DNA from: Symbiodinium sp. CCMP2592
Lineage: Eukaryota; Sar; Dinophyceae; Suessiales; Symbiodiniaceae
DNA length: 64,000 bases
NCBI GenBank assembly: GCA_905221615.1
Contig: CAJNDT010001225.1
Coordinates: forward strand, 124,001 to 188,000
Direction: 5' to 3'
Shown piece after piece: positions 50,296-60,256 of the stretch. The position numbers were made by a program, and so were the translations under genes. The notes under the pieces are model-generated. The model was not told where the DNA came from. It saw nothing but the letters and a program-made list of their open reading frames with translations, and ran no database searches. Position 1 is the first letter of the stretch, and each line of letters opens with the position of its first letter.

Positions 50296-50407
50296 ACTCC
50301 TAAGACGACTAGGCAGAGAAAAGTATGGACGTTTTTCTTTGTCATATGGTTTCCTTCCAGCAACAGGTCCCCAAAAAAGCAGTAAAGTCTGGTACTCCAA
50401 CGCCCAG
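50296..50407. mobile_element. Diverged CT...AG element, family CA3
   Basis: Aligns with 15866-15976: AGAGAAAAGTATGGAC, CAACAGGTCCCCAAAAAA, and right end GGTACTCCAACGCCCAG. The left end is worn (CTCA then ACTCCTAAG); right flank CTCT. Confidence 0.55.
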
Positions 50408-50593
50408 CTCTAAAGGAACGAGGCTTTGGGTTGCTTTGGAGTGGAGGTCTCTGGTCTCTTCCTAAACCCTAAACTCGAAACCCTAAACCCTAAACCCTCT
50501 TGGTCTGGGCTTCTCATCGTTGAGCGCGCTGCGGCTCCAGGCTCGGGGATTTAGGGTTTCGATGTCAGGAGCGGATGCAACGCGCAGAGTTTA

Positions 50594-50709
50594 GGATGGG
50601 AGGCCAAAAGGGGGGTTTAAGATTCTTGGGGTAGGGATTCCTTAATATGAACCCTATTATGGGAACCCTAATCCCTACTAAACCCCCATATGCTAAAACC
50701 GGCCTCCTC
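50594..50709. mobile_element. TIR element, family O
   Basis: Second copy of the 39702-39820 family, with very similar core GGGTAGGGATTCCTTAATAT. Confidence 0.8.
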
Positions 50710-50915
50710 TGAGTTTAGGAATGAGGTGCTGGGGTTGACTTGTATTCGGGGGGAGGAGGTCTTGGTAAGACTGCGATTGTGGCTTCAGGGTCCCAAAACA
50801 CGCTGTAGGGATGGTCTGTTCGTGCACGCGGCCATGTTTTGTATATGTGTGTATGAAATTTTAGGGCCGTAATGATTGGAGGAAGGTGTTGGGAGTAGAG
50901 TCTAAGATACTTATA

Positions 50916-51019
50916 TGGGAGTTTCCCAAATATAGGGGTACCTTATTTTGCGGTCCTTATAATGAGGATCCGACCATTTAGAGTAACATATTGGGGTCCG
51001 CGATTTTCGGAAACTCCCA
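50916..51019. mobile_element. TIR element, family A, TSD TA
   Basis: TGGGAGTTTCCCAAA...TTTTCGGAAACTCCCA, flanked by TA. Confidence 0.8.
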
Positions 51020-52370
51020 TATGGTCTCTGGCTCACCATGCCCTTCCTTTCGGGCCTATGGACCACGTCAGTCATCAGCAAGATGCCTTACAGAACCAAT
51101 CCCGATCGCTGCCCAAAATCATTACAGTAAATCCTTAACCTAGAACAACTTGAACTTGAAGCCATGAATACGTTAAATACTCTAAACCCCGAACTCCAAC
51201 ACCCTTACCCTCAGAGTCCAAGGATTCAACTATCATAGATTCTTCCGTCCTAAAGAGAGTAAACGGGAAGTCATGTGTGGTCAACGCATACGCTAGTTGA
51301 GTCATGTACGCCTCGGAATGTTTCGAAACAGTATCCCGTCACAGTTACTATATCACTAGCTGTATTTAGCATATCCAATCTGCCCCAAATCCCCTATTCA
51401 AACTAGTCAGCCCCTATACTACAACTAGTACCTGGACCCTCAACCCGAAACCGTCATGGTTGCACAAAAGGCTTAGGGCAACCTCGACTCGCCAAAGCTT
51501 GCTGCCAAAGCTGATCCTCGAGCGCACGGAAGGGTGCTGAGGGTCTAGGGCTGTTTTTAATTTGGGGTTTTGAGGTTTTAGGGTTTGAGGTTTGGGGTTG
51601 TAGTGGCTTTATCGGACACGTGGTTCCAAACCCTTCTGTCTTCATGGGCACTATACCCGAGAATTCAGGAATCCTAACCTATTCTTCTATCGGTTCGGGT
51701 CCTATAGGGGGTTTGCAGAGGTCTACATAAACTTGGAATGCTTTACGGATATGCTTTCGTAGAGGTTTGGGGTTGAGGGTTCATGGGTTCACGACACAAA
51801 TTGAAGGATACAAAAGTAGATCAATGGCTGCCCGGCCTGACATGACCCCCTCAATTTCTAAAGCTGGCTCAAAATCACCGCGGTAGCTCTACCTAAACCC
51901 TGAAGAATCCCTAATCAAGCTCTTGCGATGTCTCACAATGTCTCACAAAACCCTATTATATAGGGGCCTCAGTAATTAGTCAAAACGGCTCAAAGGTGAG
52001 GACAAGGAGGTGAGGATATCCCATACAAGAATCCTAACATACGCCACAACCTTGACGAACTCAGATAAAAAGGCGACGAAACCCCAAACCCTATGCTTAT
52101 AGAAATTCTGAAGAAACCACATAAAGCTTTCCGCTCCCCAGGCCCATGATGTAGACCCGTCTAAAACAAGGCGTGCACGCACTGCTTGCTTGGAAGACCT
52201 TCAGTCTAAACACCCCTTGTTGAGCTCCACAATGCACTGAAGAACGCCCTATCAAACCCTAAACCCTAAAGTCTAAACACCCGAAACCCCAAAACTCTAA
52301 AACCCTAAACCGCAAACCCCTAAACTAGGCCCCCAAACCCCTAAACTCTGAAACCCTAAACCATACACCC
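51020..52370. other. Interval with little gene evidence
   Basis: Relatively few TIR elements. A short minus frame, APFRALEDQLWQQALASRGC (about 51470-51540), looks coding but has no fixed borders. Elsewhere I see only weak CCCTAAA words. Confidence 0.4.
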
Positions 52371-52519
52371 GCTTATGAAGCCAATCCACGGCCCCAAATC
52401 TTTGAGGCACGCGCAGACTCATCCAGCTGCTGGAGCAGGACGGCGATGATCTGAAAAGCTTCAGAATGTATTAAAGGCCTAAATACCTGAAGTAGGCTTT
52501 GGGCTAGATTGTGGTCAAT

Positions 52520-52522
<3 letters not shown>

Positions 52523-52560
<38 letters not shown>
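52523..52560. repeat. TC dinucleotide repeat
   Basis: About 18 TC units; a second, interrupted TC tract is at 44125-44165. Serine/leucine- or arginine/glutamate-rich open frames here are artefacts of the repeat. Confidence 0.95.
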
Positions 52561-52561
<1 letters not shown>

Positions 52562-52948
52562 CTGTCTGGCTTTGTCTCTCCATAAGCAAATACATGTGTA
52601 TTTGTATATATATATATATATATACACGCATGTGGGTGTGACGTTAGAGCAAGCGCTTCAACTGCTCAAAACCACAGACCCACGCATTAATTCTAATCTG
52701 AATGTCCAACGTTACAGACCCAAGACTCAAGAACTTAAATCCAAAGCATCCTTCTGGACTCCTAGGGTACTGTACCAAAAGATTCCCTAAAGCAATTCCG
52801 AGCGGAACCAAACGTCAAATCGGGAACCCAGGATGATGCAGAAAATTTCAACCTCAACGTAAGGGCCCTGACATTAGCATGCGTCTTCCACTCCCTATTC
52901 AAGGAGAGGGGTTACCTAATCAGGATCTGCTTAGACCCAAAACCCCTA

Positions 52949-53050
52949 CAGTAGAAGCCAGAAAGTTGGAATATCATTATCGTAACCCCTTTAAGGTAAA
53001 TTATACGGGATCCTACCATTAATCCATATTCCAACTTTCTGGAGTTCCCT
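52949..53050. mobile_element. TIR element, family K
   Basis: CAGTAGAAGCCAGAAAGTTG at the left; right end CCAACTTTCTGGAGTTCCCTA. Confidence 0.75.
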
Positions 53051-53339
53051 ATACATCGCCAAAAACCTCAAACAAGAGAAAACACACAGAAGGCCTGTAA
53101 ACCCAACGTCCCCAAAACACCTAACACCATATAAACCCAAAGCAATCCAACTACCAGGGCCACAGCGACAGATACTAATAAACATCAGCAAAAACAACAG
53201 GCTTATAACTCCCGGGTTGAATACCAAGGAAACTTTTTCTTTTTTTTGAGCTCCTTTTTCCTTAGAAAACTTTAGTATCCTGGGAACCCATATCCGAAAA
53301 TACTGAGCCCAAAGCCCTAGAATTATCCTTCTAGGGTTC

Positions 53340-53520
53340 AACCCTAAACCCTAAAACCCTAAAGCCCCCCTAAACCCTAAACCCTAAGCCCTAAACCCTA
53401 AACCAAAAACCCTAGACCCTAAGCCCAAAAACCCTAAAAACCTAGAGCCCCCCTTTAATAAAACCTAAACCCTAAGCCCTAAAACCCTAAAAGCCTAACG
53501 CGCTCCACGCCCTAAACGCC
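53340..53520 (+). repeat. Degenerate CCCTAAA array
   Basis: CCCTAAACCC mixed with CCCTAAGCCC and CCCTAAAACC; an opposite-strand array follows at 53585-53720. Confidence 0.8.
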
Positions 53521-53760
53521 TCTTGGTCCACCATTGCTGCCAGGGCTTGGACCCACTGCTGCCTGGCGGGAGACGGACTCTCCGACTGGTTTAGGGTTTA
53601 GTGTTCAAGGTTTAGGGTTTTAGGGTTTAGGGCTAGGGTTTAAGGTTTAGGGTTGTAAAGTTTAGGGTTTAGGCTTTAGAGCTTAAGGTTTAGGGAGGTT
53701 TAGGGTTTGAGTTTAGGGTACACCTACGTATCGCAAGAGAAAAAGAAGCAAATAGAATAT

Positions 53761-53890
53761 TGCTTCGGTTGCTGTTGCTGCTGTTGATGTTGTTGTTGTT
53801 GCTGCTGCTGCTAAGATTATTGCTGCCGCTGTTGCTGGCTCCGTTGTTGTCGCTGCTGCCGTTATTATTGCTGCTATTACCATTATTGGC
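53761..53890. repeat. GTT/GCT trinucleotide repeat
   Basis: About 40 mixed GTT, GCT and ATT triplets. On the minus strand it would encode an asparagine/serine run, but there is no flanking coding support. Confidence 0.9.
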
Positions 53891-54087
53891 CCCAACGTTG
53901 ACGTAAACGCGCGGAGACCGACATATCATTTATTCTGGTTTTTACAACTCATCTTACACTCGAAGTGGCGAAAATATCAGCGCAGCCCATGCTTCGTATA
54001 CGCATACATTGTCTATATTAGTTTCTATGATATATCCTGGACTTTGGACGTAAACGCGCGAAGACTGATGTGTCGTTTATTTTGATA

Positions 54088-54470
54088 TCAACGTGCGAAG
54101 ACCGACACAACGGGGTGTTGGTTGTGCGCAGTCTCATCTCGGTGACCCTCGGCCCGATCAGGTCCATTGTCAGGACCGGCAGAATCTGGCAGTCCGCCTG
54201 TGCCATCTGGCGGACCGGCAGAGGATTCATCCGGCATGAGGTCCTCGACAAACTCGATGGTGGGCACTTGTCCGGAGGCCCCTCCACCGAAACCCCAAAA
54301 CCCACCCTAAACCCTAAACCCTAGAGAAGAACCGGGCCCCCGGGACGGTTCTGTACCTCGGCTCCCTGAATGGAGACCAAGTAGTCTGGCTGGCAGAGCT
54401 CATGAAGTTCGTGGGACAGCCTTTGTACCTCAACGGAAGGCGGTTCGATGATGCGCCAGGCAATGCCACA
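54088..54470 (-). CDS. Possible two-exon 3' end of a hypothetical gene
   Basis: Minus frame pieces: IAWRIIEPPSVEVQRLSHEL with HELCQPDYLVSIQGAEVQN (about 54460-54330), then after a telomere-like spacer GGGASGQVPTIEFVEDLMPD with ESSAGPPDGTGGLPDSAGPD to a stop near 54090. Both are GC-rich with acidic/proline composition. The spacer would be an intron containing TTTAGGGTTTAGGG; exact borders are not fixed. Unrecognised. Confidence 0.4.
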
Positions 54471-54665
54471 TGTAGATAGATAGATAGATACATGGATAGA
54501 CCGTCAGATAGGTAGGTATATAGGTATAATAGCTAGATGGTAGATAGCTAGTTGCATGGACACATACATGGATAGCTAGGCGACCTAGGTACGTAATTAG
54601 TAGATCGGTAGACAGGTACGCAGATAGGTAGGTAGATAGGTAAGCAGTCAGCCAGACAGACAGAC
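54468..54665. repeat. Degenerate GATA/TAGG tetranucleotide repeat
   Basis: TAGATAGATAGATA grading into TAGGTAGG and CAGACAGA over about 200 bp. Confidence 0.9.
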
Positions 54666-56379
54666 AGAGCAAAGCAGTATGCTTTCCTGCTTATGGCCAC
54701 TTGGTGCATGCACGTTCATGTAACAACAAGGCATGACCTTGGGGTGCTGTAGGGCGAAAGAAAGTTTCAGAGGGCAGTCCTAGGGGGTTTAGAGTTTTAG
54801 GGTATGAGGGCTTTAGGGTTTGGGGTCTGGTTGCTAGTATCCCCATGCCCCATGCGCCCATAAGGACAGCCGGAAGAAACTCTGGCCATCATCGTCAGGA
54901 GCCCCCCATATTTATTGACCACGCCATACAAAACTATATGAAACATGAACCCTAAGAGTCTCTGCCTCAACGTTTCAACCCGGGATTAACAAAAGATAAC
55001 GTATCTTTGGAAGAGTTCTTGAACCCTAATGGAACGCCCTCTACGACCCCGTGCCTTACTCTCCCGACACGACAGCAGATCAACAGTCAAGCTTTCATGC
55101 CAAACCACCCCAACAAGAGTCAGGAGATTTGTAGACCCTCAACACTAAAATCCATGAAGACCTCGAAGTTTCAGAACCGGCACCCTACAAGGCAAGCAAG
55201 TCTGGAAGGCATCTGTCCACCGAAGGTGGCATAGGTCTCCTGGACCTCTGGAACTCGGCTTCTTCGGGCTTAGGTTTAGGGTTTAGGCCTTTTTTTTTCA
55301 GGGGTTTAGGCTTTAGGGCTTAGGGTTTAGGGTTTAGGGCTTAGAGTTCAGGGTTTAGGGCTTAGGGTTTAGGTTGAACGGCGAGGGCTTGGGATGAAGG
55401 GTTGGTTTTGGGGCCCATGGGCTTCAGCGGGGCTCCGTTACTACAGTCGGCTTGAGCGTGTGGAGGGGTGTTTCGGGGTTTATGACCGGCATCTGACTTG
55501 CGGCTGTATGAAGCTGGACAGCTACAAATTCCGGGGAGTTGACGGAGAGTGTGCATCGCAGGTAGTACTTTATCTAACAAAGTCTACAGGAACCATTGTT
55601 GATGGATGCCCCTTCTATCCTACCTTGTAACTTACACCCCCTACACCCGCAAGCAATTTTGTATCTGCAAGGCCTGATATCACCCATCAGCTTGATTACT
55701 GCTTTCATTGCACAAATCAAAGGGTCTCAGCAATAGAGGTTTTTGATGCACCCAACAACCTTAAACCCTAAACCCGACACTCTTGCCCTTAAGCTTAGCA
55801 TTGCACCATGCATGTGCTCGGATGAAAAAGATGTCGGAAAAAGCAGCGACCATACTTCCTTAACCTCACCAATCTCCCTTTAGCGGCTCCTGTGGACCGA
55901 ACTATAAAGCCCTTAGAACATGCCTACGAAAAGCAATGAAGCAACTTGTAAGGACCCTACTGTTCTGATCACGAACGATCGAAATCAGGCGCCTAAGCCC
56001 TCAATCCTCAACCCAACCCTAATTGTTTGAAGTACGATCGACGGAAATCAGCCCCCTGAACCCTACTACTAAGTCCCTGAACCTTAAACCCTAAACCCCC
56101 TGAGCCCTAATTACGAACGACCGAATCGGCCCCCTTTCCAACTCCCCTGCCGCCTCGGCCTCAAGATTCGCCGCGCCGGGCGCCTGCGAAGCGGGCAGTT
56201 GGGTCATAAGCATAGCCTCTTCTGGGGTTCAGGTTCTTTTCCCGCTTAAAGGGGTAAGGTTTGGGGTTCAGGTTCGGGATCTAGGGTAGTGTCTTCTCGG
56301 GTTCGTGGTTCAGAGGTTCAGGGTTTTGTTGATGAGCGTAGTGTCTTCTGGGGTTCGGTGTTTAGGGGGTTAGGGTTAA

Positions 56380-56560
56380 CAGTTTAGGGGTTTGGACTTT
56401 AGGGTTTAGGGTGTGGGGTTTAGGGTTTGGGTGTTTAGGGTTTAAAGGTTTAGGGTTCAGGGTTTAGGCTTACGTAGGGTTTCGGGTTTGTAGCGTCATG
56501 ATCTGCTTTTCGGGTGTTTGGGTTTAGGTTTAGGGTTTTGGGTTCAGGATTTAGGGTCTA
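56380..56560 (-). repeat. Degenerate TTTAGGG array bordering the retrotransposon
   Basis: GGGTTTAGG and GTTCAGG words run up to the point where reverse-transcriptase coding begins, so the element appears inserted in or joined to telomere-like DNA. Confidence 0.75.
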
Positions 56561-56561
56561 G

Positions 56562-59352
56562 GTGGGTTGGCTATGGCCCATGTGGCTGCGCATGGCATGG
56601 GGAGAAGCCGAACCCCTGCACTTCAAAGCCTCTATTGTCGGAGCTCTGCATAAGAAAGGCCCGGCTCACATTCCTGCAAATTTTCGGTCGATCGCCGTGC
56701 TCAATGGCGTGGCAAAGCTCTGGCACTCGCAGCTGAGGTCCACACTAGGTCAGGAGGTCATCGCCCACTATTTCCCTACCCAACTTGGTGGCAGGAAGGG
56801 AATAGATACTGGCCTCGCCCTGAGTGTCTTCCGGTCCGCTGTGGACCTGGCCTCCGTCCGCGGGCACTCATGGGCTGCATTGTTTGTTGACATTCAAGCC
56901 GCCTATTATGAAGCGGATCGACTCCTGCTCTTCCAAGGTCGTGATCTCGACTCTGCGTTGCAGGGGCTCCAGCTTCCCAGACATGTACACCGGCTTCTTC
57001 AAGATGGCGTGCTGACCGGGTTAGGAGTCCCCGAAGATCAGGTCGCACTCTTGCGAGACTGTGTTGAATGTTCCTTTTGGCGGACGGTCGGGCAACCGCA
57101 AGCGATCATTGCCAGCCGTGGGTCTCGGCCTGGCGATGGCTTGGCTGATGTCCTTTTTGGCGCCCTGTTTGCCGTGATCTTACAGTGCCTCCATCATGCC
57201 CTTCTTGCTGAGGACATTGTGCACATTGCCTCTGCTGATGCTCTGGGTCAGCCCGACGCCTCGCTGCAGATCGCGTGGGCAGATGATCTGTGTCTCCTTG
57301 TGGACTTCACTCGAGCCGCGTGGGCGGTCACGAAGCTCCGTCGGTTGTGTGCCATTGTGTTGCAGGTGTTTGAGGCCTTTCGTTTCCGGGTTAATCTTGG
57401 CCCTGGCAAAACTGAGGCCCTTGTCCACCTTCAAGGAGCTGGGGCCAATGCCGCCAGGAAAGAGCTTCTGTCGCCCGAACCTAAGCTCGACCTTCCTGAT
57501 GGCAGATCTATCAGAGTCGTCCCTGAATACAAGTACCTCGGCGTGGCACAACGTTGTCGTGACACCGGCCGTCGGGATATCGAGGCTGCAGCCGCTCGAG
57601 GAAATGCTATCTGGACCCAAGCAGCGGGGCTGGTCCTTTGAAGCTTGTGTGGCTGCAAGGGCGGACTCTTCCCGCAGCTTATTCCTCGCTTGCCACGACT
57701 CTTGCTCGCTCAGAGCGTGCCTGGGGCCCTCTTCATGGGTTTCTGGATAAGTGCCTCCGACAGCTGGTTGGGGCTTGGGATGCTGGTCACCATGTCGCCT
57801 CAGCCCAACTGCGAGCATGCACGGGTGTTTTGGATGTTGAGTGCGCCGTTATAGTTGCCCGGGTCCGTCTGTTATGTCGGATTGCCTCCGGACGGTCAAC
57901 TGAGGCCTTCGAACTCTTCCAAGCAAGCTGGGATCGAGGAGGTGAATGGGCCTCCTTGCTCGCTGAGGCCGCGCGTCGTGTCTGGCCTGCCTCTGGTCTC
58001 CCCGAGCTCCAGACAGGGGAGCCCACTCTCCTGGGGATGATACGGAGACACCTCAAGAAGCTCCTTTCGGCTTGTCGGAAAATTAGCCGCTCAGGCACTA
58101 TGCTTCTTGCCCTTCAACGAGCCTGGAAGAGTCACGAGAGCCCCACACCGAAGCGGGTCATTGGCCTTGCCTCCCCTCGGACATGTTCAGAATGTGGGGC
58201 GACACTGGCGTCGGCCCATGCCCTCGCGGCGCACATGCACAGGTTGCATGGCCGAGTAGCTTTGTGCACTCAATATACCCTCGGCACTGTCTGCCTGTGG
58301 TGTTTGACGGAATTCCACAATGCAGCCCGGCTCCGCTATCACCTGCTTCACACCCCTGAGTGCGAACATGGCCTCCGCTGTTGTGTTGGGCCGGTCTATG
58401 AGTATGGCTCTGGCACCAAACGGCGTGGCAAGCAAGGCCACGCGCGTGCACCAGTCTTTCGGATTTGTGGGCCTATGAACGCAACCGCAGCTCAACGTCT
58501 TGCTGCGGCTGAGGAAAGGTGCTGCACGGAGGCTGAGCTCTCGGCAGAGCTGAGTCTGCTTGCACCTGGGCCGGGCTTTGCCGATGGTGCTCGATCTTCG
58601 CCAGTTGTTCCCTTCCGGCGCAACTCTGTCAGTGCTCTTGGAGTTTCTCCGCCGGAGTCTGTTGAGGCTGGACCTCCGCCTTCCTTGCTCGTGCCGCCTA
58701 CAGCGTCTGCCGCCATGCCAGAGCCTTTCCCTCGTCCTGTACCTGCCCCCGTTGGGTCTCTCGGAGACTCGCTTGGACGGGACGCCCGGGATGTGACCTC
58801 GTCACCTCTCCCTCAGGCGTGTACCGCTTCGTTGAATTTTCTCCCGACTGTGAGACTTCTGTTTTGTCCTGTCGGTGGGAAGGTGTGCCACCTGCGATTT
58901 GGTGCTTGCCTGTTAGCTGGGCTGCTTGTTGGAGGGTGTTCCTGGTTGACACGCAGCATCCATGGTCGTCGGAAGTCTGGCGCCTCTCGGCCTTTTTACG
59001 CAAGGAGGAGCGTCCGACACCTTGCCCCGACCGGAGTGGCCCAGCTGGGTTTGGGCATTTTGCCTCGGGTCGCATTCTCTTCTTGCGGCGGATGCTTACT
59101 TTCTTGCATCTTCTCCGCCAGGTGAGGTACGGGGCCGTACTTTGGAGTGCGCAACCGCTCCCCGTTGCCTTTTGGGAGCTTCTGCGCCGTGCTTCGCCCA
59201 CTGCGGTAGGGACCTCGGCGGTTTCTGTGCTTGGCTTTGGCACAGTTTTCTGCCTGCCTGAGGTCGCTGCCCACGCCTTGGCCTTGCTGGCGGTGGGGCG
59301 CCTGTCTGGTGCTTCTCCGCGCCGTCTGGCCTTCCCTCACCAACTTCTGTAA
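56562..59352 (+). pseudogene. 5'-truncated non-LTR retrotransposon: reverse transcriptase plus zinc fingers
   Basis: Frame 1 (56562-57641, 359 residues) holds RT blocks in order: FRSIAVLNGVAKLW, AALFVDIQAAYYEADR (block A), SRGSRPGDGLADVLF (block B), QIAWADDLCLLV (block C with the catalytic DD), GKTEALVHLQG and EYKYLGV. Coding then shifts frame near 57625 and continues as GPLKLVWLQGRTLPAAYSSL (57638-59125, 495 residues). That part has two C2H2-like fingers, CSECGATLASAHALAAHMHR (CX2CX12HX4H) and CLWCLTEFHNAARLRYHLLH (CX2CX12HX2H). A third frame is better towards 59352. No endonuclease domain precedes the RT. Truncation plus two frame changes make this copy dead, though fresh-looking. GC-rich codons contrast with the AT-richer flanks. 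Confidence 0.85.
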
Positions 59353-59549
59353 GTTGCTGCCGAGTCGGTGGGTTCGCGGTTTGGTCCTCCCTCTTGCCGG
59401 CTCGTCTCGTTTCACCATGGTTTTGTGAGTTGCATGCAGGAGCAGTAAGTCTCCGCTTTTCCAGGACTGCTGGGTCTCCCAGTTTTTGGTCCGCCCTGTT
59501 TTAGCACGGGACTAGTACCCTTACGCTGCGAAGTGAAGTGAAGTCTAGG

Positions 59550-59653
59550 TGGGTGGTTGTCAAAATTAGGATCCCTTTTTGGGCCCTTAATATAATACGG
59601 CACCTACTATTTAGGGTACCTAAATGGGGGACCATAATTTTGACAACCACCCA
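59550..59653. mobile_element. TIR element, family D, TSD GG
   Basis: TGGGTGGTTGTCAAAATTAG and its inverse, flanked by GG, just after a GAAGTGAAGTGAAG tail at the end of the retrotransposon region. Confidence 0.8.
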
Positions 59654-59703
59654 GGTGGAGGCCAAGGCGAAGGATTGACCTTAAGTCCTTACCTCAACCC
59701 TGG

Positions 59704-59784
59704 ATAACCTACCTTTTTAAATTTAGGGTTCCTCATTATGATTTCCTTATATAAGTTATATAAGTCCTTAAAAAGGTAGGTTAC
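59704..59784. mobile_element. TIR element, diverged family E
   Basis: TAACCTACCTTTTTAAAT and its inverse, with a shortened core. Confidence 0.6.
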
Positions 59785-60039
59785 TTGGGGTTAAGGTAGC
59801 TGGAGGCGAATGCGAAGAGGCGGTTTGAGGGTTCCACTTCAGTGCCCGAGGCTTTGGTTCCTTGCGGCTCCGCACCCCCTGACCAGACCCGTCAGGAGAC
59901 CCTGAACCCTAAACCCTAGACCCTATACCCTAAGGAGACCCTGACACAACCCGAAACCCAGTACCCACGCTCGAAGCCCTGCTCGACGTTGCTGAAGCCG
60001 CTGAGTTCGAACATTGCGCGCGCAAACAGCGGACGCACA

Positions 60040-60256
60040 CCGCTAAACCCGATAAACCCGTTAAACCCGATAAACCCGATAAACCCGATAAACCCGATAT
60101 ACCCGGTAAACCCGGTAAACCCGGTAAACCCGATAGACCCGATAAACCCGATAAACCCGACAAACCCGATAAACCCGATAAGCCCGATAAACCCGATAAA
60201 CCCGATAAACCCGGTAAACCCGATAAACCCGGTAAACCCGGTAAACCCGGTGAACC
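60040..60256 (+). repeat. 9-bp minisatellite AAACCCGAT / AAACCCGGT
   Basis: About 23 units alternating GATAAACCC and GGTAAACCC. As protein it would read NPINPINP on plus and GLSGLSGLP on minus; the collagen-like frame is a by-product of the 9-bp unit. Confidence 0.95.

Noticed and set aside
53690-53929. Asparagine/serine-rich frame
   Set aside because: Derived from GTT/GCT triplets; low-complexity with no domain on either side.
57180-57818. 212-codon minus-strand frame across the reverse transcriptase
   Set aside because: Shadow of the RT coding strand; GC-rich codons keep the opposite strand open by chance.
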